Numbered from the stretch's first letter, positions 36,194 through 44,733 are shown. The stretch is 49,680 nt of DNA from an uncultured Coriobacteriaceae bacterium (GCA_902793465.1 CADBDT010000018.1:1-49680); one strand, 5' to 3'. Notes: generated by a model from the sequence alone, not told the origin. Numbers and translations are program-made.

Positions 36194-37285
36194 CTACTCG
36201 TTGTCGGCAACGGTGGCTTCCCATAGCTGGCCGTATGCCGTGCATGCCAAGTCGGGAAGCGCGCGCAGCGAGACTCCCTTTGGCGGCTCGAGGGTAATTA
36301 TGGTGGGTACAAGGCTTACGGCTACGTTAAATGCGAGCAAGAAGCCCTCGGTCTGGATGCCAATCTTCTTAAGCGGCAACAAGAGACGTTCCATCGTGGC
36401 GGTAAGATTGTCGGTTGGTACCACGTCCATAAATGCCATGCATGCGGCACCAATACCAGCCAGCCTTAACGCCGAGCGCACGGCTTCCTCGACGGCCACC
36501 TGCGGAGCAACAATTAGGTTGGCTACCAGCGAAAAGAGCACCAGTGCCGCCATGGGTATTAGTCCCCTTAGAAGCATCTTTGGTCGAACGCGGGCTAGCG
36601 CGCACGCAACAAGGCTTGCCAAGAATAAGAGCACGAGCACGCGCAGATTGCTTGCATGCATTGTTACGGCTACATATGCCACAAGTAGGACAAACAAGAG
36701 ACCTGTGCCACGGACCGTGCGCGGGGTGCCGCTGGTGCGACGAATATGCGCAGCGCAGGTTTTGTTGCTGTTCTCCACCTTGGCAAGGCTATGGGAAAGC
36801 CGCGTTGCCAGCACGCCGCAGAGCGCACCCGTTGCGCAACCTGCCACCAAAAGCAGGGGAGCAAGGTACCACACGGTTGAGCTTCTCAGCAATGCAGACG
36901 CTACAAAAAGCTGCCCCACCTCGTGCAGCAGGGCCCCTACGATTGAGACCATGGCCAGGTGCATGCTGCGCAGGCGCGAGAGGGGTGCCATACCAACAAA
37001 CGACAGCAGAGTGCCTGCGGCCGAGTAAGCCATGGTGAGCGGCGATCCAAACAGGAGCCCGGTGGCAAGTACCTTAATGAGTGCAATGCAAAGCGCGCCG
37101 CTGGTATCGCGCTTGTGTAGGGCAACGAGCACGGGGATGTTTGCAAGGCCTAGCTTAACGCCTGGTATAGGAATGGGTACGAAGGCCTCCGCATATCCCA
37201 GAAGCATTGCGAGCGCGGCAAGAACCCCAATGCGCGTCCAGCGTTGTGCCTCTTGTGCGGAAAGCGGGGTGCCGTTACTTCCCAT
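36194..37285 (-). CDS. Gx-transporter (ECF-S-like) fused to a CbiQ-like transmembrane region
   Basis: 363-aa polytopic membrane protein. Residues ~15-165 match the Gx transporter / heptaprenyl-diphosphate-synthase component I family (LGYAEAFVPIPIPGVKLGLANIPVLVAL, a classic signature broken here only by one junction). Residues ~190-363 form a second hydrophobic domain resembling ECF transporter T components (CbiQ), with VEEAVRSALRLAGIGAACMAFMDVVPTDNL. Known Gx proteins lie beside NusG-domain-II and ApbE genes and are linked to flavin or quinone supply for extracytoplasmic redox chains. The start ATG is 1 bp after the NusG-II stop, so the pair is one operon. Fusion of S- and T-like parts in one chain is noteworthy. 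Confidence 0.8.
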   Translation of the reverse strand: MGSNGTPLSAQEAQRWTRIGVLAALAMLLGYAEAFVPIPIPGVKLGLANIPVLVALHKRDTSGALCIALIKVLATGLLFGSPLTMAYSAAGTLLSFVGMAPLSRLRSMHLAMVSIVGALLHEVGQLFVASALLRSSTVWYLAPLLLVAGCATGALCGVLATRLSHSLAKVENSNKTCAAHIRRTSGTPRTVRGTGLLFVLLVAYVAVTMHASNLRVLVLLFLASLVACALARVRPKMLLRGLIPMAALVLFSLVANLIVAPQVAVEEAVRSALRLAGIGAACMAFMDVVPTDNLTATMERLLLPLKKIGIQTEGFLLAFNVAVSLVPTIITLEPPKGVSLRALPDLACTAYGQLWEATVADNE

Positions 37286-37286
37286 C

Positions 37287-37733
37287 TTAGCGCGCCACCA
37301 CGTCTACGTCGTTGGCGGAGTTGGCACCGTTGCCGCCGTAGGTCACTGCGCCTGGATTGAGCTCTGAGGTTGTGCCATCACCTGCAATTACCTCTACCCA
37401 CAGCTTGTGGGGAAGGCAAATGAGCTGCTGACCCGGTTGCGAGATGGGCTGTTGCTGCATGCAGCTTCCGTTTGGACAGTCGGCCTTCTCGATGTGAGCC
37501 GCCCCATCTTTAACAACTACGGTGTTGTGTCCAAGCGATGTAACGACCTCAACCGAGGTGTCCACGCTTAGGGGCAGTCGTTGTTCCCCTCCGTCGCCGC
37601 TGTGGATTACGGCAGTAAGAGAAGACTCTGGTGCCTGCGTGCGCGGCCAAAACAGAGCGAACGCCACTGCGAGCACGGCAACCACCAACACGCCCGCCAC
37701 GATGGTGGCCATATGTTCTCGTACATAACGCAC
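37287..37733 (-). CDS. NusG-domain-II-containing membrane-anchored protein
   Basis: 148 aa from a GTG start (complement of 37731-37733) placed 7 bp after GGAGGG; longer open frames upstream run into repeat DNA. One N-terminal membrane helix (MATIVAGVLVVAVLAVAFALF) is followed by an extracytoplasmic NusG domain II with its Cys-bearing signature (ADCPNGSCMQQQPI and GQQLICLPHKLWVEV), so three Cys may bind a cofactor or form a disulfide. Such proteins occur with Gx transporter and ApbE genes. Its stop is 1 bp before the Gx start, so translation is likely coupled. Confidence 0.88.
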   Translation of the reverse strand: MRYVREHMATIVAGVLVVAVLAVAFALFWPRTQAPESSLTAVIHSGDGGEQRLPLSVDTSVEVVTSLGHNTVVVKDGAAHIEKADCPNGSCMQQQPISQPGQQLICLPHKLWVEVIAGDGTTSELNPGAVTYGGNGANSANDVDVVAR

Positions 37734-37794
37734 TACACATCCCTCCGCGCCTATCATACCGCTTGCCGGTGGACCCGTTGCTGTCGCCGGAATC

Positions 37795-38045
37795 CCTCCT
37801 TGCATTCTGTGGCGCGCAGAATGCGCCGGTCTTCTCGGCAGGTCCGCCACCTGCGGTTTTGCGGGGATGCGAGAGGCCCCGCGTTTCGTGCGCCACTAAC
37901 GGTACATTTCGCGCGCCACAGAACGCAGCCGGCTTATCGACAAGCCCGCTACCAGCGGTTTTATGCCCATCAGCGAAGCCCCCGCGTTTCGCGCGCCACG
38001 AACGGTACATTTCGCGTACCACAGAATGCAGCAGCACGCGTATGC
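37795..38045. repeat. 103-bp-period hairpin repeat array R2 (about two and a half units)
   Basis: Landmark TTTCG falls at 37907 and 38010, exactly 103 bp apart, with a partial unit before. The consensus contains GGTACATTTCGCGCGCCACA and GCCACCTGCGGTTTTGCG. It sits between the NusG-II gene (minus) and the nuclease gene (plus). Confidence 0.9.
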
Positions 38046-38288
38046 CCACACCAAGGTTGGCCCATCCTCAAACCATACCGTTCAGGCAGCAAGATCGACC
38101 GCTCACGTTATAGCAAAAAAGATAGTGCACGTTTTATTCAATCCGGTGCACACAGGTTTGCTTGCATAAACACCATTTTGTTGCGCAATTGCTGCAAGCC
38201 AGCTGCAAGGTTAATGCGCATTTGGTGCGACATACGCTGCGTAGAATGCGGCATTACGTCCATAAGCAGGCATTTTGAGGAGATGGAA
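38046..38288 (+). other. AT-richer upstream region of the nuclease gene
   Basis: No gene. A GTGCAC pair (about 38117 and 38140) brackets an AT-rich stretch (GTTTTATTCAATCC). The region likely carries the promoter, although no convincing -35/-10 pair was found. Confidence 0.45.
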
Positions 38289-39305
38289 ATGACGCTAGTA
38301 TTCAGTCACGTTTGGGCCATATGGTGGTGGCGAAACACTTACGTACAGGCGAAAGCCGACAGCCTTCGTTCGAACGAATGTGACCTTGGCATTGTTCCCA
38401 CGAGTGTGGAAGAACTCGAACAAGCCCGTGCGACCGAGGTCAGGCTGGAATTTATCTCTCGCAACTTCCCACATAACCTGCCCATGGAGCTTATAACGAA
38501 CGATCCCTCCCAGCATGCGCGCCTGGCCCACATAAGAATCCGTTGCTGGAACGGCTTCCTTCCCTTTGGTGCAATATGCAAGGCGGGACAGCACCGCGTT
38601 AGTTCGCCGGAGTTCTGCTTTGTGCAGATTGCCAGCGACATTAGGCGCATTTGTCAGGAACGCCTTGAACGCTGGCAATACGTTGTGGTTCTGGTCGAAC
38701 TTGGATGCGAGCTGTGCGGAACGTATTCCAAACGAGAGAGTAGCCGCGGCTTTGTTAACCGGGATGTTCCGCTGGTTGGGACATGGCATATGCGCAGCTT
38801 TGCAAGCTATGTTGCGTATTCTAGGGGGTCCGCCCTGGCATACGAGGCGCTGCGATGGGTAATCGACGGCCTCAACTCTCCCATGGAGACGGTGGTCTAC
38901 CTTATGCTGTGCCTGCCAAGAACATGGGGAGGCATGGGGCTGCCAAAGCCAAGGTCCAACTGGTCTATACTCGTGCCCGACGAACTGCAACGAAAAACGC
39001 CCAAGCAACATGTGATTCCGGATTTGTATTGGCCCGAGTTTGGCCTTGCGGTGGAGTTCTTTGGGGAGGACTTTCACCTTGGGCGTGAACACGAGGATAG
39101 CGATCGGCAGGAGATCGAGCAGGACATGGGACTCAAGGTCGTTACCTTTTGGAAGGACGACGTGCTCAACCTCCGTCGGTTCAATGCCAAGGCGGCCTCG
39201 GTTGCGCATTACCTCGGGCAGCAGCTGCCCGAGGCGAGCAAGGAGTTCGAGAAGCTTCAAAGTACGTTGCAGGGCATGTTGGTAAGGCGTCAGCGATGGA
39301 TATAG
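38289..39305 (+). CDS. Predicted PD-(D/E)XK (DUF559/Vsr-like) endonuclease-domain protein
   Basis: 338 aa. The ATG at 38289 is chosen because GAGGAG ends 6 bp upstream; the ATG at 38283 touches that site. Residues ~1-235 are a helical region with a pattern seen in actinobacterial AbiEi/DUF559-type proteins: VSSPEFCFVQIA, LVELGCELCGTYS, then SPMETVVYLMLCLPRTWGG. The C-terminal ~90 residues look like a restriction-endonuclease fold: IPDLYWPEFGLAVEFFGEDFH gives Asp245, Glu256 and His263, followed by QEIEQDMGLKVVTFWKDDV. The classic Lys is not evident. It is flanked closely on both sides by 103-bp repeat arrays. A role in defence, toxin-antitoxin or repeat mobility is inferred only. Confidence 0.72.
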   Translation: MTLVFSHVWAIWWWRNTYVQAKADSLRSNECDLGIVPTSVEELEQARATEVRLEFISRNFPHNLPMELITNDPSQHARLAHIRIRCWNGFLPFGAICKAGQHRVSSPEFCFVQIASDIRRICQERLERWQYVVVLVELGCELCGTYSKRESSRGFVNRDVPLVGTWHMRSFASYVAYSRGSALAYEALRWVIDGLNSPMETVVYLMLCLPRTWGGMGLPKPRSNWSILVPDELQRKTPKQHVIPDLYWPEFGLAVEFFGEDFHLGREHEDSDRQEIEQDMGLKVVTFWKDDVLNLRRFNAKAASVAHYLGQQLPEASKEFEKLQSTLQGMLVRRQRWI

Positions 39306-39329
39306 GCTTGCTGCGGAAGCATGTCGTTA

Positions 39330-39995
39330 GTGGGTACGCGGTGGTGGCCACGTTCTGTGGCTCTCAGAACGCACATTTCGCAGGTCGCAGAATGCAGCAG
39401 GGTTTATCGATAGGTCCGCCACCTGCTGCTTTGCGAGTGTTCGAGAGACGCCTGCAGTTCGTGAGCCACGAAAAGTGCGTTTCGCAGGTCGCGGAATGCG
39501 GGTCGGTTCTGACCCCTGGCAAAAGCGCGGGTGGGAGGCCTGTCGGGAAAACAGCCGCAGTTCGTGAGCCACGAAAAATGCATTTCGTACGCCACGGAAT
39601 GCGCTGCCCCTATCGGCAGGCTCGCTATCTGCGGCTTTGCGGCAGTCAGGGAAGTGTGTTCGTTTCGTGCGCCACTAACGGTACGTTTTGCACGCCGCAG
39701 AATGCGGCGGTCTTCTCGACAGGTTTGTAACCAGCGGTTTTGCGAGCGTCCGAGCGAAGCATGCAGTTCGTGAGCCACGAAAGGTACGTTTCGCGCGCCA
39801 CAGAACGCACGGCCCTTCTCGATAAGTTCGCCACCTGCGGTTTTGCGGCGAGTTGCGAGATGCCCGCATTTCGTGGTGCGCAAAAGGTACATTTCGTGGC
39901 TCACAAAAATCACCGGTCTTTTCGGCAGGGCTACAACCTGCGGTTTTGCGACCTTCGAGAGGCCCCTTCATTTCGCGCGCCACGGAATGCACTGC
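39330..39995. repeat. 103-bp-period hairpin repeat array R3 (about six units)
   Basis: Landmark TTTCG (once TTTTG) lies at 39376, 39480, 39583, 39686, 39789 and 39892, with spacings of 104, 103, 103, 103 and 103. Each boundary can form a ~20-bp imperfect stem, GCATTTCGTGAGCCACGAAA with the complementary TTTCGCGCGCCACAGAATGC, closed by a GGTACN loop. Each also has a smaller CAGGT/ACCTG stem. It begins 25 bp after the nuclease stop and ends about 80 bp before apbE. Confidence 0.93.
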
Positions 39996-40075
39996 GAACC
40001 CGAACGTGCGCAGATGACCACGACCCACGCGTGCGGCCAGCGAATGTGATAGCGTAACACGGGGGGAGGACCGTT

Positions 40076-41071
40076 ATGCCAAACATGTCGCGTAAACAAG
40101 TGCTCAAGCTGTGTGCGAGCCTTGCCCTGCTGCCGCTCGCCGGGTGCGCGAAGCCACGGGAGAGCGGCTATGCCCAGCGTACCGGCTTCTTCTTTAACAC
40201 GGTGTGCACGATGGGCGGCAATGTGTCGTCCAGCGTGCTCGACGAGGCCGAGGACCTGTGCAAGCGCTTTGAGCAGCTGTTTTCGCGCACCATTGCCACC
40301 AGCGACGTGGCGCGCGTGAACACGGCAAACGGTGCCGCGGTGGAGGTGGACCCGCTTACCGCCGAGCTCGTGGGCCTCTCGCTGGCGTACTGCGAGGAGT
40401 CGGGTGGCCTGTTTGACATAACCATTGGCGCGGTAAGCGAGCTGTGGGACTTCGTGGAGGGCGTGGTGCCCGACCCCGCAGCCATTGCCAACGCACTGCC
40501 GCACGTAGGCTACAAAAACGTGCATGTGCAGGACAACACCGTGCAGCTGTTGGACCCACAGGCACGCATCGACCTAGGCGGCATTGCCAAGGGCTACATT
40601 GCCGACAAGCTCGTAGAGCTGTTTGTGCAGCTAGGGGCGCAAGACGTGTTTGTAAACCTGGGCGGCAACGTTAAGGTGCTGGGGCACAACGACAAGGGCG
40701 CGCCGTGGAGCGTGGGCGTGCGCGACCCTCAATCCGAGGACGCCACAAGGGTCGTGGCGCGCATTCTGACCTCGGATGGCTCGGTGGTAACCAGTGGCCT
40801 GTACGAACGCAGCTTCGAACGCGATGGTAGGAGGTACTGGCATATTCTGGATCCGCGCACGGGATATCCGGTGCAAACGGACATTGCGTCTGCGAGCATC
40901 TATTCGGTCGCCTCGATAGACGGTGACGGCTACACCAAGCCGCTCTTTATGATGAAACACGAAGACGCGCTGGCGTTCGTTCAGGCTCGCGGCAATCTTC
41001 AGGCGTTGCTGGTAACCAGCGACGGGTCCATACTCACGACGCCCGGCTCGGACTTCGAGCTATTGTCGTAA
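40076..41071 (+). CDS. apbE: FAD:protein FMN transferase (ApbE family) lipoprotein
   Basis: 331-aa exported lipoprotein with lipobox LAGC (Cys22 region). ApbE enzymes move FMN from FAD onto Thr of extracytoplasmic redox proteins. Visible motifs: NTVCTMGG near residue 41, FDITIGAVSELWDF (~119), DLGGIAKGYIADKL (~166) with VNLGGNVKVLG, and HILDPRTGYPV (~259). The ATG at 40076 follows GGGGGGAGGA. Together with the Gx and NusG-II genes 2.4 kb upstream it suggests a flavin-dependent membrane redox module. The protein to be flavinylated is not encoded in the window. Confidence 0.93.
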   Translation: MPNMSRKQVLKLCASLALLPLAGCAKPRESGYAQRTGFFFNTVCTMGGNVSSSVLDEAEDLCKRFEQLFSRTIATSDVARVNTANGAAVEVDPLTAELVGLSLAYCEESGGLFDITIGAVSELWDFVEGVVPDPAAIANALPHVGYKNVHVQDNTVQLLDPQARIDLGGIAKGYIADKLVELFVQLGAQDVFVNLGGNVKVLGHNDKGAPWSVGVRDPQSEDATRVVARILTSDGSVVTSGLYERSFERDGRRYWHILDPRTGYPVQTDIASASIYSVASIDGDGYTKPLFMMKHEDALAFVQARGNLQALLVTSDGSILTTPGSDFELLS

Positions 41072-41220
41072 GGCGCGCGGCGTACGGCGCGGGGGTGGAA
41101 ACAGGGCCTTGCGACATAGTTTTGGCGCTGGAGACCTTGGGCGGACCTCTGGCTCACTTTTTTCGTGCGGGGTGCTACAGTGGGAGGCGGGGCACGCGCG
41201 TTTACCATCCGGAGGTGCGT

Positions 41221-41634
41221 ATGAATGACAAGGCCAGACCCATTGTGGGCATTATCCTTACTGCTATGTGCGCACTGCTGGTGGTGGGCATTCTTACCTT
41301 CGCAGGACCCTGCGCCGCATCGGGCGACGCGTCCGCTGAGACGTGCCACGGGGCGAGTCGCGCCGCGCTGGGTGCTGGTGTGGTGGCGCTCATACTGTCC
41401 ATAGTGCGCATATTCGAGCGTGACGAGGGGGAACGGCGCGGGTTAGACCTAGGCATCGCCCTCGTGGGTGTGCTCGTTGCCGTGCTGCCGGGCGTGCTTA
41501 TTGGCCTATGCGCAGCACAAACCGCGCGTTGCCATGCCGTTATGCAGCCGTTTTGCCTGGGCGTGGGCATCGTGCTCGCGCTGGTTGCTGCCGGAGACCT
41601 TGTCAAGCGCCTGCTGAGCCTGCGCAAGCGGTAG
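41221..41634 (+). CDS. Small membrane protein, DUF4418-like
   Basis: 137 aa with four hydrophobic segments (PIVGIILTAMCALLVVGIL; AALGAGVVALILSIV; LGIALVGVLVAVLPGVLIGL; FCLGVGIVLALVAAG). Cys residues sit in extracytoplasmic loops (FAGPCA, ETCHG, TARCHAVMQPFC), a pattern I associate with the DUF4418 family. ATG 41221 follows CCGGAGG. Biochemical function is unknown. It lies 149 bp after apbE on the same strand and may belong to the same envelope redox group; that is inferred. Confidence 0.72.
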   Translation: MNDKARPIVGIILTAMCALLVVGILTFAGPCAASGDASAETCHGASRAALGAGVVALILSIVRIFERDEGERRGLDLGIALVGVLVAVLPGVLIGLCAAQTARCHAVMQPFCLGVGIVLALVAAGDLVKRLLSLRKR

Positions 41635-41686
41635 GTCGTAGGAGACGTTGCGACTGGGGATTGTGGGCAAGGCGGATTGTCCGAAA

Positions 41687-41868
41687 AGGGGTGCCGCTTG
41701 GGGATACTCCCCATCGGGTACATCGCGGATAGGTCTCCCTATAGGGGAACAGCCAGCTCGCGATGTACCCGTAGGGGGAGTATCCCCAAGCGGCACCCCG
41801 CGCCACCACGGTCTCGTCAACGGGGTCCATCCGCGATGTACCCGCAGGGGAATATCCCCAATATGCAC
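41687..41868. repeat. Conserved-arm inverted repeat (copy A4) plus an extra solo right arm
   Basis: A full copy lies at 41687-41799 (33-nt spacer). A third, diverged right arm lies at 41833-41868 and ends AATATGCAC instead of AGCGGCAC. That ending matches the variant left arm at 49626 (GTGCACATTGGGG), so at least two subfamilies exist. It sits after the DUF4418-like gene. Confidence 0.9.
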
Positions 41869-41918
41869 AGAGCGTCACTCCTATCATTGTTACAAGTTAG
41901 TCAACATAAACTTTCTCC

Positions 41919-41947
41919 TTGACATCCGAGTTACCCAAGGTTAATTT
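41919..41947 (+). promoter_or_regulatory. Promoter of the feo operon with possible iron-regulator box
   Basis: TTGACA (41919-41924), a 17-bp spacer and TAATTT (41942-41947) form a good sigma-A promoter. AAGGTTAATTTTAGGT overlaps the -10, and nearby AGTTAGTCAAC (41894-41904) and GAGTTAACT repeat the AGGTTA/TTAAC half-site style of DtxR/IdeR operators. Control by ferrous iron is therefore plausible but not proven. Confidence 0.65.
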
Positions 41948-41986
41948 TAGGTGGTTAGACCGAGTTAACTTTTGGGAGGCAAAGGC

Positions 41987-42196
41987 ATGCCACTCACGCT
42001 CCTGCAAGCTGGACAAAGCAGCATCATCACGCGTATTGGCGGAAATCCCGAAACACGCAAGTTCTTGGAAGGGCTGGGGTTTGTCGTCGGCACGCCAGTT
42101 ACGGTTATCACCCAATCGGGGGGCAACATAATCTGCTCGATACGCGATGCGCGTGTGGCCATTAGCAAGCAAATGGCCAGCAAGATATTCGTGTAG
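41987..42196 (+). CDS. feoA: FeoA-domain protein (first)
   Basis: 69-aa SH3-like FeoA protein that assists FeoB in Fe(II) import. ATG 41987 has GGGAGG upstream; a TTG at 41972 overlaps that site and was rejected. Typical FeoA features are seen: IGGNPETRKFLEGLGFVVGTPVTV, a small-domain turn, and the closing RVAISKQMASKIFV. First gene of a four- or five-gene iron operon, 20 bp before a second feoA. Confidence 0.9.
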   Translation: MPLTLLQAGQSSIITRIGGNPETRKFLEGLGFVVGTPVTVITQSGGNIICSIRDARVAISKQMASKIFV

Positions 42197-42216
42197 CGAG
42201 CCAGGAAGGAGTTTGT

Positions 42217-42453
42217 ATGACACTCAGAGAAGCAAGCGTCGGACAGACGGTAAAGGTGGTCAAGCTAACGGGAACCGGTCCGGTAAAGCGCCGCATTATG
42301 GATATGGGCATAACAAAGGGCCAGATCATAACCGTTGTGCGTGTGGCGCCGCTGGGCGATCCCATAGAGATTACCGTGCGCGGCTACGGCCTTTCTGTGC
42401 GTAAGGCCGACTGCGAGATGGTCCAGGTAGAGCCGGTAGAGGAGGTTGCGTAA
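42217..42453 (+). CDS. feoA: FeoA-domain protein (second)
   Basis: 78-aa FeoA homologue with the family pattern GPVKRRIMDMGITKGQIITV and DPIEITVRGYGLSVRKADC. AGGAAGGAG lies ahead of the ATG. Its stop is 3 bp from the feoB start, so it is translationally coupled. Tandem feoA genes ahead of feoB are frequent in Gram-positive anaerobes; the two products may form a heteromer with FeoB. Confidence 0.93.
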   Translation: MTLREASVGQTVKVVKLTGTGPVKRRIMDMGITKGQIITVVRVAPLGDPIEITVRGYGLSVRKADCEMVQVEPVEEVA

Positions 42454-42456
42454 CCT

Positions 42457-44718
42457 ATGGCAGAGCTAACCATTGCCCTCGCGGGCAACCCAAACTGCGG
42501 TAAAACGACGCTCTTTAATGCCCTTACGGGCTCCAACCAGTACGTAGGCAACTGGCCGGGAGTTACGGTAGAAGAGAAGCACGGCAAGCTAAAGGGGCAC
42601 TCGGACGTAACGATTGCCGACCTGCCGGGCATCTACTCGCTTTCTCCGTACACCCTGGAGGAAGTCGTTGCGCGCGACTATCTTATTGACCATCGCCCCG
42701 ACGCCATCCTTAACATTGTGGATGGCACGAACCTCGAGCGTAACCTCTACCTAACAACCCAGCTCGTGGAAATGGGCATACCTGTTCTCGTGGCCGTAAA
42801 CATGATGGACGTGGTAGAGAAGAACGGCGACGTGGTGGATCTTGCCGCACTCGCAAAAGCGCTCGACTGTAAGGTCGTGGCTATTTCTGCCCTCAAGGGT
42901 ACGGGTGTAAAGGAAGCTGCAGAGGAGGCCGTGGCCCTTGCGCAGTCTGGTGTAAAACCCATTCCGCAGCACCGCTTTACAGGCAGCGTGGAGCACGCGT
43001 TTGCCCACATAGAAGAGGTTACGGTCCACGATCTGCCCGAAGAGCAGCATCGCTGGTTTGCCATAAAGCTCTTTGAGCGCGACGAGAAGGTCCAGCAGAA
43101 GCTCGGCCTTACCGAGGACACGCTTGCCCACATAGAGAGCGACATTGCGGCCTGCGAAAAAGAGCTCGACGACGACGCTGAGTCCATAATAACCTCGCAG
43201 CGCTATGACTACATTACCTCGATTATCGGCGGGTGCCTGCGCCGCGCAAATGCGGGTGAGCTTACCATTTCCGACAAAATCGACAAGGTGGTAACCAACC
43301 GTATCCTTGCCCTTCCCATCTTTGGCCTCATTATGTTTGGCGTCTACTGGGTGGCCATGGGCCCGCTTGGGACGTTTTTGACCGACTGGACAAACGACGT
43401 GTTTGGCGGCGAGTTCCTGGTAGCAGGCTCACGCAACCTGCTTGAGGGATGGGGAGCCTCGGGATGGCTCGTTTCCCTTGTTTCCGACGGTATAGTAGGT
43501 GGCGTTGGCGCAGTGCTGGGATTTGTTCCGCAGCTCCTGCTGCTTTTCCTCATGCTGGCGATCCTCGAAGACTGCGGCTACATGGCGCGTGTTGCCTTTA
43601 TTATGGACCGCATCTTTAGGCGGTTTGGGCTTTCGGGCAAGAGCTTTATTCCCATGCTCATTGGTACGGGCTGCGGCGTGCCTGCCGTTATGGCGTCGCG
43701 TACCATCGAAAACGAGCGTGACCGTCGCATGACCATTACGACCACCTGCTTTATTCCCTGTGGCGCAAAGATGCCCATAATCGGCCTTATTGCGGGTGCT
43801 CTGTTTGGCGCGTCTCCATGGGTCTCTACCTCGGCATACTTCATTGGTGTCGCAGCCATTATTATCTCGGGAATCATGCTCAAGAAGACCAAGATGTTCT
43901 CGGGCGAGCCGGCTCCCTTTGTTATGGAGCTGCCCGCATACCACCTGCCTACGATTGGCAATGTGTTGCGTAGCACCTGGGAGCGCGGATGGTCGTTTAT
44001 TAAGAAGGCGGGTACGGTTATTCTGCTTTCGTCCATCGTTATTTGGGGCCTCTCCAACTTTGGCACCGTAAACGGTCGGTTTGGCATGCTTGCCGAGCTG
44101 TACGAAGACGAGGAGCTGGTTACCGATGAGTACATTGAGTCGGTGGCGGCGCGCACGGGTATTTCGCCCGAGGAAGTAAACCCCATGGACGACTCCATCC
44201 TGGCTGCCGTGGGCAACACCGTTGCCCCTGTGTTCGCTCCTCTGGGCTTTGGTAGTTGGAAGCCCGCCGTGGCAACCATAACCGGCCTCGTGGCCAAGGA
44301 AGAAGTGGTTTCCACCTTTGGTATTCTGTACAACTACGATGTTGAGTCGGAGGATTGGGACGACGAAGGCTCGCCTGTTTGGGAGAACGTCCGAGCGGAC
44401 TTTGAGTCCTTCTCGAACGGCCACGGGCAGCTTGCGGCTTACGCGTTTATGATCTTTAACCTGCTGTGCGCGCCGTGCTTTGCGGCCATGGGAGCCATAA
44501 AGCGCGAGATGAACAACGGCAAGTGGGCACTCTTTGCCATTGGCTACATGTGCGCGTTTGCCTACTGCACAAGCCTTGCCGTGTACCAAATTGGCCTTAT
44601 GGCGGCAGGCGCCCTTAACCCCGTGGGACTCGCGGCAAGCGCGGTGGTACTGGGCTTTGCAATCTACATGCTGTTTGTTAAGAAGTACCAAGAGGCGGAT
44701 CGCCTTGTAATGGAGTAG
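42457..44718 (+). CDS. feoB: Ferrous iron transporter FeoB
   Basis: 753-aa inner-membrane Fe(II) transporter. The N-terminal G domain has G1 GNPNCGKTTLFN (residues 10-21), G3 DLPGIYSL and G4 VNMMDV, followed by a helical GDI-like domain. Two Gate-type membrane regions follow, with GTGCGVPAVMASRTI and FIPCGAKMPI carrying conserved Cys. Length and order are normal. It is the main iron uptake gene here. A hairpin (44734-44765) after it may lower expression of the two small genes downstream. Confidence 0.96.
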   Translation: MAELTIALAGNPNCGKTTLFNALTGSNQYVGNWPGVTVEEKHGKLKGHSDVTIADLPGIYSLSPYTLEEVVARDYLIDHRPDAILNIVDGTNLERNLYLTTQLVEMGIPVLVAVNMMDVVEKNGDVVDLAALAKALDCKVVAISALKGTGVKEAAEEAVALAQSGVKPIPQHRFTGSVEHAFAHIEEVTVHDLPEEQHRWFAIKLFERDEKVQQKLGLTEDTLAHIESDIAACEKELDDDAESIITSQRYDYITSIIGGCLRRANAGELTISDKIDKVVTNRILALPIFGLIMFGVYWVAMGPLGTFLTDWTNDVFGGEFLVAGSRNLLEGWGASGWLVSLVSDGIVGGVGAVLGFVPQLLLLFLMLAILEDCGYMARVAFIMDRIFRRFGLSGKSFIPMLIGTGCGVPAVMASRTIENERDRRMTITTTCFIPCGAKMPIIGLIAGALFGASPWVSTSAYFIGVAAIIISGIMLKKTKMFSGEPAPFVMELPAYHLPTIGNVLRSTWERGWSFIKKAGTVILLSSIVIWGLSNFGTVNGRFGMLAELYEDEELVTDEYIESVAARTGISPEEVNPMDDSILAAVGNTVAPVFAPLGFGSWKPAVATITGLVAKEEVVSTFGILYNYDVESEDWDDEGSPVWENVRADFESFSNGHGQLAAYAFMIFNLLCAPCFAAMGAIKREMNNGKWALFAIGYMCAFAYCTSLAVYQIGLMAAGALNPVGLAASAVVLGFAIYMLFVKKYQEADRLVME

Positions 44719-44733
44719 GGAAATCCTTTCCTT

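Noticed and set aside
37581..38288. Long N-terminal extension of the nuclease gene (open frame from 37581)
   Set aside because: It runs through the NusG-II gene in antisense and through repeat array R2, and has no ribosome site; the start at 38289 is well supported.
39330..39995. CRISPR array in the 103-bp repeats
   Set aside because: Units are similar along their full length, with internal inverted symmetry. There are no short identical repeats separated by unique spacers, and no cas genes are near.
41972..41986. TTG start for the first feoA
   Set aside because: The TTG is part of the sequence that serves as ribosome site for the ATG at 41987, and FeoA homology starts after that ATG.
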